Origin: DSNY01 sp040752195
GTDB taxonomy: Bacteria; Pseudomonadota; Gammaproteobacteria; Burkholderiales; Burkholderiaceae_F
Length of the DNA stretch: 64,000 bases
Direction of reading: 5' to 3'
Assembly: GCA_040752195.1 (NCBI GenBank)
Contig: JBFMFC010000011.1
Coordinates: 1 to 64,000 of the forward strand
Shown: positions 33,832-43,497 of the stretch, piece by piece
Layout: each line of letters opens with the position of its first letter
How positions within the stretch are numbered: the first letter of the stretch is position 1
The notes under the pieces: generated by a model
What the model saw: only the letters and a program-made list of their open reading frames with translations
Told to the model about the DNA's origin: nothing
Databases searched by the model: none
Program-made: the position numbers and the translations under genes

Positions 33832-36275
33832 GCAAGCCCAGGCTCGTGGTCGTCGGCAACGGGATGGCGGGCATCCGCACGGTCGAGGAGCTGCTCAAGC
33901 TCGCGCCGGACCTGTACGAGATCACCGTCTTCGGCGCCGAACCGCATCCGAACTACAACCGCATCCTGCTGTCGCCGGTGCTGGCCGGCGAGCAGACGAT
34001 CGACGACATCGTCACCCATCCGTACGACTGGTACGAGCGCAACGGCATCCGCCTCGTCGCCGGCAGGGCGGTCACGAAGATCGACCGCGCGCGGCGCGTC
34101 GTCGTCGTCGCCGACGACGGCGCCGACGCGCCGTACGACCGGCTGCTGCTCGCGACCGGGTCCAATCCGGTGATCCTGCCGATCCCGGGCGCGCGGCTGC
34201 CGGGCGTCATCACCTACCGCGACCTCGCCGACACGCAGGCGATGATCGAAGCGGCGCAGCGCTACCGGCGCGCGGCGGTGATCGGCGGCGGGCTGCTCGG
34301 ACTGGAGGCGGCGAACGGGCTGCGCGCGCGCGGCATGGACGTGACCGTCGTGCACGTGATGCCGCACCTGATGGAGCGGCAACTCGACGAGACCGCCGGC
34401 AGGCTGCTGCAGCAGTCGTTGCAGTCGCGCGGTCTGCGCTTCCTGCTGCAGAAGACGACGACCGAGCTGGTCGCCGGCGAAAGCGGCCGCGTGTGCGCGC
34501 TGAGGTTCTCCGACGGCTCGACGCTGGACGCGGACCTGGTCGTAATGGCGGTCGGCATCCGTCCGAACACCGCGCTCGCACAAGCCGCCGGCCTGCACTG
34601 CAACCGCGGCATCGTCGTCGACGACACGATGCAGACCTTCGATCCGCGCGTCTACGCCGTGGGCGAATGCGTCAGTCACCGCGGCGTCGCTTACGGGCTG
34701 GTCGCGCCGCTGTTCGAACAGGCCAAGGTGGCGGCGAACCACTTGGCCCGGTTCGGCATCGGTCGCTACGCCGGTTCGATCACCGGCACCAAACTGAAGG
34801 TCACCGGCATCGACGTCTTTTCGGCCGGAAACTTTCTCGGCGGCGAGGGATGCGAGGAGATCGTGCTGTCGGACCCCAACGCCGGCGTGTACAAGAAGCT
34901 GGTCGTGCGCGACGACAGGCTCGTCGGCGCCTGCCTGTACGGCGACACCGTCGACGCCTCCTGGTACTTCAGGCTGCTGCGCGAGGGACGTTCGATCGCC
35001 GACATCCGCGATCACCTGATGTTCGGCGAACCGAATCTCGGCGACACCGGACACATGGGCCGGAGCAAGGCGCTGGTGCTGCAGGACGCCGACGAGGTGT
35101 GCGGCTGCAACGGCGTCACCAAGGGGGCGATCGTGCGCGCGATCCGCGCGCAGAAGCTGTGCACGCTGGATGAAGTGCGCAAGTGCACGAAGGCGAGTTC
35201 GTCCTGCGGCTCCTGCACCGGACTGGTGGAACAGATCCTGATCGCCACCGCCGGCGCCGACTATTCGGCTCAGCCTGCGATGAAGCCGATCTGCGGCTGC
35301 AGCGACTGCACGCACGCCGAGGTGCGGCAGGCGATCCGCGAGCTGGAGCTGCTGTCGCTCGCGCAGGTGTTCGAGCGGCTCAATTGGCGCACGCCGAACG
35401 GCTGCGCCACCTGCCGGCCGGCGATCAACTACTACCTGATCTGCACCTGGCCCAAACGCGCGGCCGACGATCCGCAGTCGCGCTTCATCAACGAGCGCGC
35501 GCACGCCAACATCCAGAAGGACGGCACGTTCTCGGTCGTGCCGCGCATGTGGGGCGGCGAGACGAACGCCGCCGAACTGCGCCGCATCGCCGACGTGGTG
35601 GACAAGTACCGCATCCCGACCGTGAAGGTCACCGGCGGCCAGCGCATCGACCTGCTCGGCGTCAGGAAGGAAGACCTGCCCGCCGTCTGGAAAGACCTCG
35701 GCATGCCGAGCGGGCACGCGTATGCGAAAGCGCTGCGAACGGTCAAGACCTGCGTGGGCTCCGAGTGGTGCCGCTTCGGCACGCAGGACTCGACCGCGCT
35801 GGGCAAGGCGCTCGAGCGCGCGCTGTGGCGCATGTACGCCCCGCACAAGGTCAAGCTCGCGGTGTCCGGCTGCCCGCGCAACTGCGCCGAAGCCGGCATC
35901 AAGGACGTCGGCGTGATCGGTGTCGAGTCCGGCTGGGAGATCTACGTGGCCGGCAACGGCGGCATCAAGACCGAAGTGGCGCAGTTCCTGGTCAAGGTCA
36001 AGACCGCCGACGAGGTGCTGGAGTACGCCGGGGCGTTCCTGCAACTGTATCGGGAAGAGGGCTGGTATCTGGAGCGCACGGTGCACTTCGTGCAGCGCGT
36101 CGGGCTCGATCACGTGAAGAAAAAGGTCTTGGAGGACGCGGCCAATCGCAAGGCGCTGTACGAGCGGCTGCAGTTCTCGCTCGCCGACGAGCCCGACCCG
36201 TGGCACGAACCGGAACGCGCCGGCGTCGATCTGCGCCAGTTCGCGCCGCTCACGCCGCAGCCGGTGACGATGTGA
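33828..36275 (+). CDS. nirB: NirB, NAD(P)H nitrite reductase large subunit
   Basis: The protein has 815 aa. An FAD-binding site (VVVGNGMAGIRTVEEL) and an NAD-binding site (AVIGGGLLGLEAANGL, about 145-160) come first. Two BFD-like cysteine regions follow (CGCNGVTKGAIVRAI with CGSCTG; CGCSDCTHAEVRQAI with GCATCRPA, about 425-535). The C-terminal siroheme/[4Fe-4S] domain has CVGSEWCRFG and CPRNCAEAGIKD. It reduces nitrite to ammonia in the cytoplasm with NADH. Gene overlaps on both sides (ATGA with nrtC, GTGA with nirD) show tight coupling. Confidence 0.95.
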   Translation: MSKPRLVVVGNGMAGIRTVEELLKLAPDLYEITVFGAEPHPNYNRILLSPVLAGEQTIDDIVTHPYDWYERNGIRLVAGRAVTKIDRARRVVVVADDGADAPYDRLLLATGSNPVILPIPGARLPGVITYRDLADTQAMIEAAQRYRRAAVIGGGLLGLEAANGLRARGMDVTVVHVMPHLMERQLDETAGRLLQQSLQSRGLRFLLQKTTTELVAGESGRVCALRFSDGSTLDADLVVMAVGIRPNTALAQAAGLHCNRGIVVDDTMQTFDPRVYAVGECVSHRGVAYGLVAPLFEQAKVAANHLARFGIGRYAGSITGTKLKVTGIDVFSAGNFLGGEGCEEIVLSDPNAGVYKKLVVRDDRLVGACLYGDTVDASWYFRLLREGRSIADIRDHLMFGEPNLGDTGHMGRSKALVLQDADEVCGCNGVTKGAIVRAIRAQKLCTLDEVRKCTKASSSCGSCTGLVEQILIATAGADYSAQPAMKPICGCSDCTHAEVRQAIRELELLSLAQVFERLNWRTPNGCATCRPAINYYLICTWPKRAADDPQSRFINERAHANIQKDGTFSVVPRMWGGETNAAELRRIADVVDKYRIPTVKVTGGQRIDLLGVRKEDLPAVWKDLGMPSGHAYAKALRTVKTCVGSEWCRFGTQDSTALGKALERALWRMYAPHKVKLAVSGCPRNCAEAGIKDVGVIGVESGWEIYVAGNGGIKTEVAQFLVKVKTADEVLEYAGAFLQLYREEGWYLERTVHFVQRVGLDHVKKKVLEDAANRKALYERLQFSLADEPDPWHEPERAGVDLRQFAPLTPQPVTM

Positions 36276-36670
36276 GCGCCGCCATGCGCGAGTGGATCGA
36301 CATCTGCGCGGTCGAGGACGTGCCGCCGCTCGGCGCGCGCGTGGTGCGGCGCGGCGTGGCGGTCGCCGACGTCGCGATCTTCAGAGCCGGCGACGGCGCG
36401 CTGCATGCGCTCGAGGACCGCTGCCCGCACAAGGGCGGCCCGCTGTCGCAGGGCATCGTTGCCGGCGAGCGGGTCACGTGCCCGCTGCATGGCTGGACGA
36501 TCGAGCTCGCGAGCGGGCACGCGGTGGCGCCGGATCGCGGCGCGACCCGCCGCTATGCGCTGCGTGTCGAAGGCGGTCGCGTGCTGCTGGAGGCGGGCGC
36601 GTTGTCCGCGGCGCACGCCGCACCGCGCCCCGCGCCCTGTCCGCTGTCGCGCGCCGCCTGTCCGCGATGA
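36272..36670 (+). CDS. nirD: NirD, nitrite reductase small subunit (Rieske-like)
   Basis: The protein has 132 aa. The Rieske motifs CPHKGGPLSQG and CPLHGW are complete, so a [2Fe-2S] centre may be bound; the tail after about residue 105 is Pro/Ala-rich and unusual. The start is either GTG 36272, overlapping the nirB stop, or ATG 36284; I chose the overlapping GTG because the other junctions in this operon overlap. It pairs with NirB. Its stop overlaps the nasA start. Confidence 0.88.
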   Translation: MSAAMREWIDICAVEDVPPLGARVVRRGVAVADVAIFRAGDGALHALEDRCPHKGGPLSQGIVAGERVTCPLHGWTIELASGHAVAPDRGATRRYALRVEGGRVLLEAGALSAAHAAPRPAPCPLSRAACPR

Positions 36671-39453
36671 GCCAGGGCGCGCTGCGCGAGACGCGCACCG
36701 TCTGCCCGTACTGCGGCGTCGGCTGCGGCGTGATCATCGAAGCGCGCGGCGACGAGATCGTCGGCGTGCGCGGCGATCCGCAGCACCCGGCCAACCTCGG
36801 AAGACTGTGCACCAAGGGCGCGACGCTGCACCTGACGGCGCAGCCGCCGCGCGCGCGCCAGGTGCGCGCGCTCGCACCCGAGTTGCGCCGCGCGCGCGAC
36901 GCGCCGCGCCGCGCGACCGACTGGGACAGCGCGCTCGCGCACGTGGCGGCGAAGATCGCCGACTGCGTCGAGCGCCACGGCCCCGATGCGATCGGCATCT
37001 ACATCTCAGGCCAGCTGCTGACCGAGGACTACTACGTCTTCAACAAGTTCGCCAAGGGCTTGCTCGGCACCAACAACGTCGACAGCAACTCGCGGCTGTG
37101 CATGTCAAGCGCGGTGGCCGGCTACAAGCGGACGCTCGGCGCCGACAGCGTGCCGACCTGCTACGAGGACATCGAGCATGCCGACCTCTTCTTCTTCGCC
37201 GGCTCCAACGCCGCCTACGCGCACCCGGTGTTGTACCGGCGTGTCGACGAGGCGCGCCGCCGCAACCCGGCGGCAAGGACGATCGTCGTCGATCCGCGCC
37301 GCACCGACACCGCCGCGGGCGCGGATCTGCACCTGCAGATCCTGCCGGGCACCGATGTGGCGCTGTTCCACGGCCTGCTGCATCTGCTGCTGTGGGACGA
37401 GCGCAGCGACCGCGATTTCATCGCCGCCCGCACCGAAGGCTTTGCCGAACTGAAGGCGCTGGTGCGCGACTACGCGCCGGCGACGGTCGCCCAACTGTGC
37501 GGCATCCGCGTCGACGACCTGGTCCGCGCCGCGCAATGGTGGGGGAACGCGCGCGCGGTGCTGTCCTTTTACTGCCAGGGATTGAACCAATCCACCGCCG
37601 GCACGGCGAAGAACGCCGCGCTCATCAACCTGCATCTGGCCACGGGCCAGATCGGGCGCCCCGGCGCCGGACCGTTCTCGCTCACCGGGCAGCCGAACGC
37701 GATGGGCGGGCGCGAAGTCGGCGGCATGGCCAATCTGCTGTCCGCGCATCGCGACCTCGGCGATCCGCAGCACCGCGCCGAAGTGGCGCGTCTGTGGGGG
37801 GTCGAAGCGGTGCCGGCCGCGCCCGGCAAGACGGCGGTGGAGATGTTCGAGGCGGCGCGCGCCGGCCGGATCAAGGTGCTGTGGATCGCGTGCACGAACC
37901 CCGCGCAGTCGCTGCCGAACCAGCGGCGGGTGCGCGAGGCGCTCGCCGCGGCCGAGCTGGTCGTCGTGCAGGAGGCGTACCGCACGACCGCGACCGCCGC
38001 GCTTGCCGACGTGCTGCTGCCGGCGGCTGCCTGGGGCGAGAAGGAGGGCACGGTCACCAACTCGGAGCGGCGCATCGCGCGCGTTCGCCGCGCGGTGCCG
38101 CCGCCCGCGCAGGCGCGCGAAGATTGGGCGATTGTGGTGGACGTGGCGCGCCGGGTCGAGGCGCGCCTGCGTCCCGGCAAGCCTTCGCTGTTTCCGTACG
38201 AGACCCCGGAGAGCATCTGGCTGGAGCATCGCGAGTCGACCCGCGGCCGCGACCTGGACATCACCGGCCTCTCGTGGGAGATCCTGGAGCGCGACGGCCC
38301 GCAGCAGTGGCCCTTTCCCGAGGGCGCACGAAGCGGCCGTGCGCGCCTTTACGAAGACGGCGTGTTCGCCGCCGCGAACGGCAAGGCGCGCTTCATCGCG
38401 GTCCCTTACCGGCCGGTGGCCGAGGAGATCGACGCCCGCTTTCCGCTGCGGCTGACCACCGGCCGGCTGCGCGACCAGTGGCACGGGATGAGCCGAACCG
38501 GCACGCTCGGGCGCCTGTTCGGCCACGCGCAGGAGCCGTGCATCGAGCTGCACCCGGCGGAACTGGCGCGCCGGCAGCTTGCCGCCGGCGACCTCGTGCA
38601 CGTTACGTCGCGCCGCGGCTCGCTCGTGCTGCCGGTCGCGGCGAGCGACGCCGTGCGGATGGGTGAAGCGTTCATCGCGATGCACTGGGGACCGGAGTAC
38701 GTCGCCGGTCGCGGCGACGAACGCGCCACGTTCGGCATCAACGCGCTGACGCTGGAGGCGTTCGACCCCGACAGCAAACAGCCCGAGCTCAAGCACGCGG
38801 CGGTACGCGTGCAGAAGGCGGAGCTGCCGTGGCGCTACGTCGTCTTCGGCCGCACGGCGGCGGCGCGGCAGCTTGCGCTGCAGCTCGACGTGCGCGCGCA
38901 CTACGGCGCCTTCGGCTATGCGAGCTGCGTGCCGTTTGGCCAGGACGACGATCGCGCCGGCGTGCTGTTTCGCGCCGCGGCCGCGCAACCGGTCGCGCCC
39001 CGGACGCTGGCGGCGATCGAGCACGCGTTCGGCCTGGAGCACGGCGCGGCCGTCTTCGCGGACGCGCGCCGCGGCGTCTGCAGCCGCCTGCGCGTGCACG
39101 AGGGGCGCATCGTCGCGGCGGCGCTCGCGGGTCCTGCCGAAGCCGTCCGCGCCGAAGCCTGGTTGCGCGAGCTGCTCGGGAAGCCGCCGCCGCTGCCCGC
39201 GCACCGCCTGCTGCGGCCGGGCGCGCAGCCGCCTGCGCAAACCGCGCCGCGCGGCCGCATCGTCTGCAACTGCTTCGACGTGGCCGAAGCGGAGATCGCC
39301 CGCGTGCTCGCGCAGGCCGACGGCGACGCGCTCGCGCGCCTGCAGTCGGAGCTGAAGTGCGGCACCCGCTGCGGCTCGTGCCTGCCCGAGCTGCGCCGCT
39401 TTCTGCCGCCCCGCCCCGACGCGCAAGACGCCGCCGTCAGTCGTCCAACGTGA
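36667..39453 (+). CDS. nasA: NasA, assimilatory nitrate reductase catalytic subunit
   Basis: The protein has 928 aa. The N-terminal [4Fe-4S] motif is CPYCGVGCGV...LCTKG. The Mo-bis-MGD oxidoreductase domains follow, with molybdenum-ligand Cys in NSRLCMSSAVAGYKRTLGAD (about residue 145) and the dinucleotide-binding domain (TTGRLRDQWHGMSRTG). The C-terminus adds a BFD-like [2Fe-2S] module (CNCFDVAEAEI...CGTRCGSC). It reduces nitrate to nitrite in the cytoplasm; no signal peptide is present. No nasC reductase subunit is encoded beside it, so electrons likely come through the C-terminal cluster from ferredoxin or another reductase. Its 3' end overlaps the convergent dodecin gene by 17 bp. Confidence 0.94.
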   Translation: MSQGALRETRTVCPYCGVGCGVIIEARGDEIVGVRGDPQHPANLGRLCTKGATLHLTAQPPRARQVRALAPELRRARDAPRRATDWDSALAHVAAKIADCVERHGPDAIGIYISGQLLTEDYYVFNKFAKGLLGTNNVDSNSRLCMSSAVAGYKRTLGADSVPTCYEDIEHADLFFFAGSNAAYAHPVLYRRVDEARRRNPAARTIVVDPRRTDTAAGADLHLQILPGTDVALFHGLLHLLLWDERSDRDFIAARTEGFAELKALVRDYAPATVAQLCGIRVDDLVRAAQWWGNARAVLSFYCQGLNQSTAGTAKNAALINLHLATGQIGRPGAGPFSLTGQPNAMGGREVGGMANLLSAHRDLGDPQHRAEVARLWGVEAVPAAPGKTAVEMFEAARAGRIKVLWIACTNPAQSLPNQRRVREALAAAELVVVQEAYRTTATAALADVLLPAAAWGEKEGTVTNSERRIARVRRAVPPPAQAREDWAIVVDVARRVEARLRPGKPSLFPYETPESIWLEHRESTRGRDLDITGLSWEILERDGPQQWPFPEGARSGRARLYEDGVFAAANGKARFIAVPYRPVAEEIDARFPLRLTTGRLRDQWHGMSRTGTLGRLFGHAQEPCIELHPAELARRQLAAGDLVHVTSRRGSLVLPVAASDAVRMGEAFIAMHWGPEYVAGRGDERATFGINALTLEAFDPDSKQPELKHAAVRVQKAELPWRYVVFGRTAAARQLALQLDVRAHYGAFGYASCVPFGQDDDRAGVLFRAAAAQPVAPRTLAAIEHAFGLEHGAAVFADARRGVCSRLRVHEGRIVAAALAGPAEAVRAEAWLRELLGKPPPLPAHRLLRPGAQPPAQTAPRGRIVCNCFDVAEAEIARVLAQADGDALARLQSELKCGTRCGSCLPELRRFLPPRPDAQDAAVSRPT

Positions 39454-39646
39454 ATCCCACCTTCAGCGTGACCTGCCAGCTCGACACCGCGCCGCCGTCG
39501 ATGTTGCCGCGCACTTCGGTGACCTGGAACCAGCGCAGGTTGTGCACCGTCTTCGACGCCTTGGCGATCGCCTTCTTCACCGCGTCGTCGCTGCTCGTCT
39601 TCGACGAGCCGGTCAGTTCGAGCGTCTTGTACACGTGCTCGGTCAT
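39437..39646 (-). CDS. Dodecin (flavin-binding small protein)
   Basis: The protein has 69 aa and starts MTEHVYKTLELTGSS. The segment KTVHNLRWFQVTEVRGNI carries the Trp that stacks on flavin in bacterial dodecins, and the beta-strand WQVTLKVGFTLDD ends the chain. Dodecins form 12-subunit shells that store or buffer FMN or riboflavin. GGAGG lies upstream of ATG 39646. Its stop lies inside the nasA coding end on the other strand, a 17-bp tail-to-tail overlap. Confidence 0.9.
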   Translation of the reverse strand: MTEHVYKTLELTGSSKTSSDDAVKKAIAKASKTVHNLRWFQVTEVRGNIDGGAVSSWQVTLKVGFTLDD

Positions 39647-39734
39647 GTTGCATCCTCCGTGTCGTTGAACGGCGCCGGCGCCGGCGGCGCCGCAGTCGCA
39701 AGTGTGCGCCCGCGCGGGCCGAGCCGCATCCGCG

Positions 39735-40277
39735 TCAGTCCTGCACCCACGGCAGCCCGTGGTAGCGCCAACCGTTGATGTGGCCGCGCTGCCGGCGATC
39801 GTCGATCTCGCCCTCGAAACCTTCGAGCACGTTGTAGACGCGCTTGATGCCCTTTGCATGCACCGCGTTGGCGGCGGCGTGCGAGCGCACGCCGCTGCGG
39901 CAGAGCAGCAGCAGCGGTCGCGCTGCCACAAGGTACGGCCGCAGCCCTTCGAAGAAGCGCGCGAGCGCGCCGCGTTCGGTCCCGTGCCACGGCACGTTGA
40001 CGGCGCCGGGCACGCGCCCGACGAACTTGTACTCCTCGGCGGTGCGAACGTCGATCAGCACCGCGGCACGCGCCTGCACGAGCGCCCACGCTTCGCGCGG
40101 CGTCACCGCGCCGTCGTAGTCGAGGTCGAGTTCGGCGCGCCGGACCGTCGCCGTGTCGAAGATCACCGTCGGCGCGTCGGCCGCCGTTTCGGGCGCGCCG
40201 GGCTGCAGGCCTTCTGCGTCGACGCGCCGGACGGACGGACTGGATCGGATCGGTACGTTCTTCAATTCGTTCTCCAT
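39735..40277 (-). CDS. Rhodanese-domain protein (DUF2892-free, single domain)
   Basis: The protein has 180 aa. The first 70 residues are variable; the rhodanese domain follows (AWALVQARAAVLIDVRTAEEYKF), with active-site loop CRSGVRS (about 129-135) and VYNVLEGFEGEID. It should transfer sulfane sulfur to cyanide or thiols. ATG 40277 (MENELKN) is used; an upstream alternative adds six residues. It is divergent from the TauE-cys operon, and such rhodaneses recur beside this operon in betaproteobacteria, so a role in sulfur handling is likely. Confidence 0.85.
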   Translation of the reverse strand: MENELKNVPIRSSPSVRRVDAEGLQPGAPETAADAPTVIFDTATVRRAELDLDYDGAVTPREAWALVQARAAVLIDVRTAEEYKFVGRVPGAVNVPWHGTERGALARFFEGLRPYLVAARPLLLLCRSGVRSHAAANAVHAKGIKRVYNVLEGFEGEIDDRRQRGHINGWRYHGLPWVQD

Positions 40278-40494
40278 GAGTCGAGGCGGGCGCAACGGGG
40301 CTCCAATTATTCGGGCGACGCTGCGCGCGCCGACGATCGACTCGTCATACGCATAGACGCATCGGTTCTGCCGCCCCGCGCGCGAGCGCGATGACCGATG
40401 ACATTACGCGCCGGCATGCCGACATTGCGCATCGATCCGAAAACGGCCTTGCGCGCTGCATACGCTGCGATCTCGTTTGGTTCGGACGGACACG
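40278..40494. promoter_or_regulatory. Divergent promoter region, rhodanese / sulfur assimilation operon
   Basis: The 217-bp gap must contain promoters for both directions. The only clear element is the 10-bp palindrome CGGCATGCCG at 40412-40421. I see no convincing -35/-10 pair and cannot assign a CysB site by eye. Confidence 0.3.
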
Positions 40495-41325
40495 GTGGAT
40501 CCTCATTTCGTACTCGGCGGCGCGGTGGTGGGCTTCATGGTCGGCGCGACCGGCGTCGGCGGCGGCTCGTTGATGACGCCGCTGCTCGCCCTCGTTTTCA
40601 ACGTTCCGGCGCAGGTCGCGGTCGGCACCGATCTCCTGTTCGCGGCGATCACGAAGGCGGGCGGCGCCGCCGCCCACGCGCGCCGCGGCAACGTGCAGTG
40701 GGCGATCACCGGCTGGCTGGTCGCGGGATCGGTGCCGGCGTCGGTGGCAACGCTCGCCGCGGTGCAGCTTCTCAAACCCGATGCAGGGTTGTTCGGCGAG
40801 ATCGTCAAGCGCGCGCTCGGGCTCGCGCTCTTTCTCACCGCCGGCGCGCTGCTCTTCAAGGCGCAGATCCAGGCGCTCGGCCGGCGTTTCGCCGTGCGCG
40901 ACGAACGCGTGGTGGCGCTCGCTGCGGCGGCCGGCGCCGGTTATCTGTCGGTGACCGAAGAGCGCGTCGCGCGAGCCCTGCCGACCGCGATCACCGGCGC
41001 GGCGATCGGCGTGCTGGTCACGCTGACTTCGGTGGGCGCCGGCGCGATCGGCGTGGTGGCGCTTTTCTTCCTCTATCCGCTGCTGCCGGCGCGCCAGATC
41101 GTGGGCACCGACATTGCGCACGCGGTGCCGCTGACCCTGGTGGCCGGATTGGGACACGCGGCCATCGGCACCGTGGACTGGACGCTGCTCGGCACGCTGC
41201 TCGTCGGCTCGCTGCCGGCGATCTACGTCGGCGCGGCGCTCGCGCATCGGCTGTCCGAGCGGACGCTGCGGCTGACGCTGGCGACGATGCTGGTGGGCAT
41301 CGGCTCCAAGCTGCTGATCGGTTGA
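40495..41325 (+). CDS. TauE/SafE-family sulfite/organosulfonate exporter
   Basis: The protein has about 276 aa and roughly eight hydrophobic helices. The N-terminal repeat VVGFMVGATGVGGGSLMTPLL and the second GVLVTLTSVGAGAIGVVAL are the paired TauE/SafE motifs. Members move sulfite, sulfonates or sulfate across the inner membrane. GTG 40495 is the likely start (MDPHFVLGG); TTG 40477 is also open. It lies 10 bp before cysI, so it probably protects against sulfite build-up or imports the sulfur source. Confidence 0.88.
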   Translation: MDPHFVLGGAVVGFMVGATGVGGGSLMTPLLALVFNVPAQVAVGTDLLFAAITKAGGAAAHARRGNVQWAITGWLVAGSVPASVATLAAVQLLKPDAGLFGEIVKRALGLALFLTAGALLFKAQIQALGRRFAVRDERVVALAAAAGAGYLSVTEERVARALPTAITGAAIGVLVTLTSVGAGAIGVVALFFLYPLLPARQIVGTDIAHAVPLTLVAGLGHAAIGTVDWTLLGTLLVGSLPAIYVGAALAHRLSERTLRLTLATMLVGIGSKLLIG

Positions 41326-41335
41326 GGACTGCGCC

Positions 41336-43015
41336 ATGTACCGCTACGACGCCATCGACGACACGATCGTCCGCGAACGCGCAGCGCAGTACCGCGACCA
41401 GCTGCGCCGCTACCTGGCGGGGCAACTGTCGGAGGACGAGTTCCGCCCGCTGCGGCTGCAAAACGGCCTGTACATCCAGCGCCACGCGCCGATGCTCAGG
41501 ATCGCGATCCCGTACGGCGTGCTGTCGGCCGAGCAGATGCGCAAGCTCGCCTCGATCGCGCGCCGCTACGACCGCGGCGTCGGGCACTTCAGCACGCGCC
41601 AGAATCTGCAGCTCAACTGGATTCGGCTGGAGGACACGGCCGACATCCTCGACGAGCTGGCGACGGTGCAGATGCACGCGATCCAGACCTCCGGCAATTG
41701 CGTGCGCAACATCACCAGCGACGAATTCGCCGGCATCGCGCCCGACGAGGTGATCGATCCGCGGCCGCTGGCGGAGATCCTGCGCCAGTGGAGCACGCTG
41801 CATCCCGAGTTCGCCTACCTGCCGCGCAAGTTCAAGATCGCCATTTCCGGTGCGCGCGAAGATCGCGCCGCGACCGCCTTTCACGACATCGGTCTGTATG
41901 CGGTGCGCGCGGCCGACGGCGCGCGCGGCTTGCGCGTGCTGGTGGGCGGCGGCATGGGCCGCACGCCGATGATCGGTTCGGTGATCCGCGACTTCCTGCC
42001 GTGGCAGGAGTATCTGAACTACTGCGCGGCCATCTTGCGCGTCTACAACCGCTATGGGCGCCGCGACAACCTCTACAAGGCGCGCATCAAGATCCTGGTC
42101 AAGGCACTCGGCGTACAGGAGTTCGCGCGCCAAGTGGAAGAGGAGTTCGCGCATCTGGCCGGCGGGCCGAACACGGTCACGGACGAAGAGTTCGAGCGCG
42201 TCGCCGCGCATTTCGCGCCGCCGCCGCACGAAGCCGGCGCGAGCGACGCGATCGATACGCGCAACGACCGCGCGTTCGCGCGCTGGGTCGAGCGCAACGT
42301 GCGCCCGCATCGGGTGCCCGGCTACCGCGCGGTCGTGCTGTCGCTGAAGCGCCCGGGACTGGCTCCCGGCGACGCCACGTCCGAACAGATGGAGCGGGTC
42401 GCCGACTGGTCGGAGCGCTACGGTTTCGGAGAGGTCCGCGTCACCCACGAACAGAACCTCGTGCTGCCGGACGTGCGTACCGACCGCTTGTACGCGCTGT
42501 GGCAGGAGGCGCAAGCGGCGGGGCTGGCGACCCCGAACGTCGGGCTGCTCACGGACATGATCAGCTGCCCGGGCGGCGACTTCTGCGGGCTGGCCAACGC
42601 CAAATCGATCCCGATCGCCAAGGCGATCGAAGCGCGCTTCGACGATCTCGATTACGTGCATGACTTGGGCGAGCTGAACCTCAACATTTCCGGCTGCATG
42701 AATTCCTGCGGCCATCACCACGTCGGCCACATCGGCATCCTCGGTGTGGACAAGGACGGCGCCGAGTTCTACCAGGTGTCGGTCGGCGGCGCCGACGGTT
42801 CCGCCGCCGGCGGCGGGCGCGCCGCGATCGGCAAGATCATCGGCCCGTCGTTCGCCGCCGCCGAGGTGCCGGACGTGATCGAGCGGCTGGTCGAGGTGTA
42901 CGTGCGCGAGCGGCTCGAAGGCGAACGCTTCATCGACACGGTCGCGCGCATCGGCGTGGAACCGTTCAAGCGGCACGTATATGCCGAACGCGCCGAGCTG
43001 ACGGAGGCGGCGTGA
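41336..43015 (+). CDS. cysI: CysI-type nitrite/sulfite reductase hemoprotein
   Basis: The protein has 559 aa with two ferredoxin-like halves. FSTRQNLQLNWIRLED and TSGNCVRNITSDEFAGIAPDE are in the first half. The siroheme/[4Fe-4S] ligands lie in ISCPGGDFCGLANAKS and NLNISGCMNSCGHHH (about 400-465). It reduces sulfite to sulfide with six electrons. No CysJ flavoprotein is encoded nearby; a ferredoxin-NADP reductase ends the operon and may supply electrons. The stop overlaps the DUF934 start. Confidence 0.92.
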   Translation: MYRYDAIDDTIVRERAAQYRDQLRRYLAGQLSEDEFRPLRLQNGLYIQRHAPMLRIAIPYGVLSAEQMRKLASIARRYDRGVGHFSTRQNLQLNWIRLEDTADILDELATVQMHAIQTSGNCVRNITSDEFAGIAPDEVIDPRPLAEILRQWSTLHPEFAYLPRKFKIAISGAREDRAATAFHDIGLYAVRAADGARGLRVLVGGGMGRTPMIGSVIRDFLPWQEYLNYCAAILRVYNRYGRRDNLYKARIKILVKALGVQEFARQVEEEFAHLAGGPNTVTDEEFERVAAHFAPPPHEAGASDAIDTRNDRAFARWVERNVRPHRVPGYRAVVLSLKRPGLAPGDATSEQMERVADWSERYGFGEVRVTHEQNLVLPDVRTDRLYALWQEAQAAGLATPNVGLLTDMISCPGGDFCGLANAKSIPIAKAIEARFDDLDYVHDLGELNLNISGCMNSCGHHHVGHIGILGVDKDGAEFYQVSVGGADGSAAGGGRAAIGKIIGPSFAAAEVPDVIERLVEVYVRERLEGERFIDTVARIGVEPFKRHVYAERAELTEAA

Positions 43016-43497
43016 GGATTCTTCTCGCCGACGGCACGTTCGCCGATTCCGACTGGCGCGTCGTGCGCGACGAGCGCGCGCCCGCGCAACCCAATGACGC
43101 GCTGCCGCTCGCGCGTTACCGCGCGCTCGCTGCGCGCGACGGCTTTGGCGTATGGCTCGCGCCGACCGACGAGCCGGCGGACGTCGCCGAGTTCCTGCCG
43201 CAGTTGCCGCTGGTGGCGATCGACTTTCCAACGTTCAAGGACGGCCGCGGTTATTCGATCGCCGCCACGCTGCGCACGCGACTGCGCTATGCGGGCGAGC
43301 TGCGCGCGATCGGCGACGTGCTGATCGACCAGCTCTTTTACCTGAAGCGCGTCGGCTTCTCCTCGTTCGCGCTGCGCGCCGACCAGGATCCGCAGGCGGC
43401 GCGCGCCGCGCTGTTCGCATTCACCCAAACCTACGCTGGCGCGGTCGACGAACCGTTGCCGCACTTTCGTCGCCGCTTACTCACAGGAGTCGCCTGA
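43012..43497 (+). CDS. DUF934 protein of the sulfur assimilation operon
   Basis: The protein has 161 aa, with the family core YRALAARDGFGVWLAPTDEP, then FPTFKDGRGYSIAATLRTRLRYAGELRAIGDVLIDQLFYLKRVGFSSF. The family is almost always located between cysI and cysH in beta- and alphaproteobacteria, and is thought to be an accessory of sulfite reductase; the biochemical role is not known. The start is GTG 43012 after GGAGG, overlapping the cysI stop by four bases. It shares one base with cysH. Confidence 0.88.
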   Translation: MRILLADGTFADSDWRVVRDERAPAQPNDALPLARYRALAARDGFGVWLAPTDEPADVAEFLPQLPLVAIDFPTFKDGRGYSIAATLRTRLRYAGELRAIGDVLIDQLFYLKRVGFSSFALRADQDPQAARAALFAFTQTYAGAVDEPLPHFRRRLLTGVA

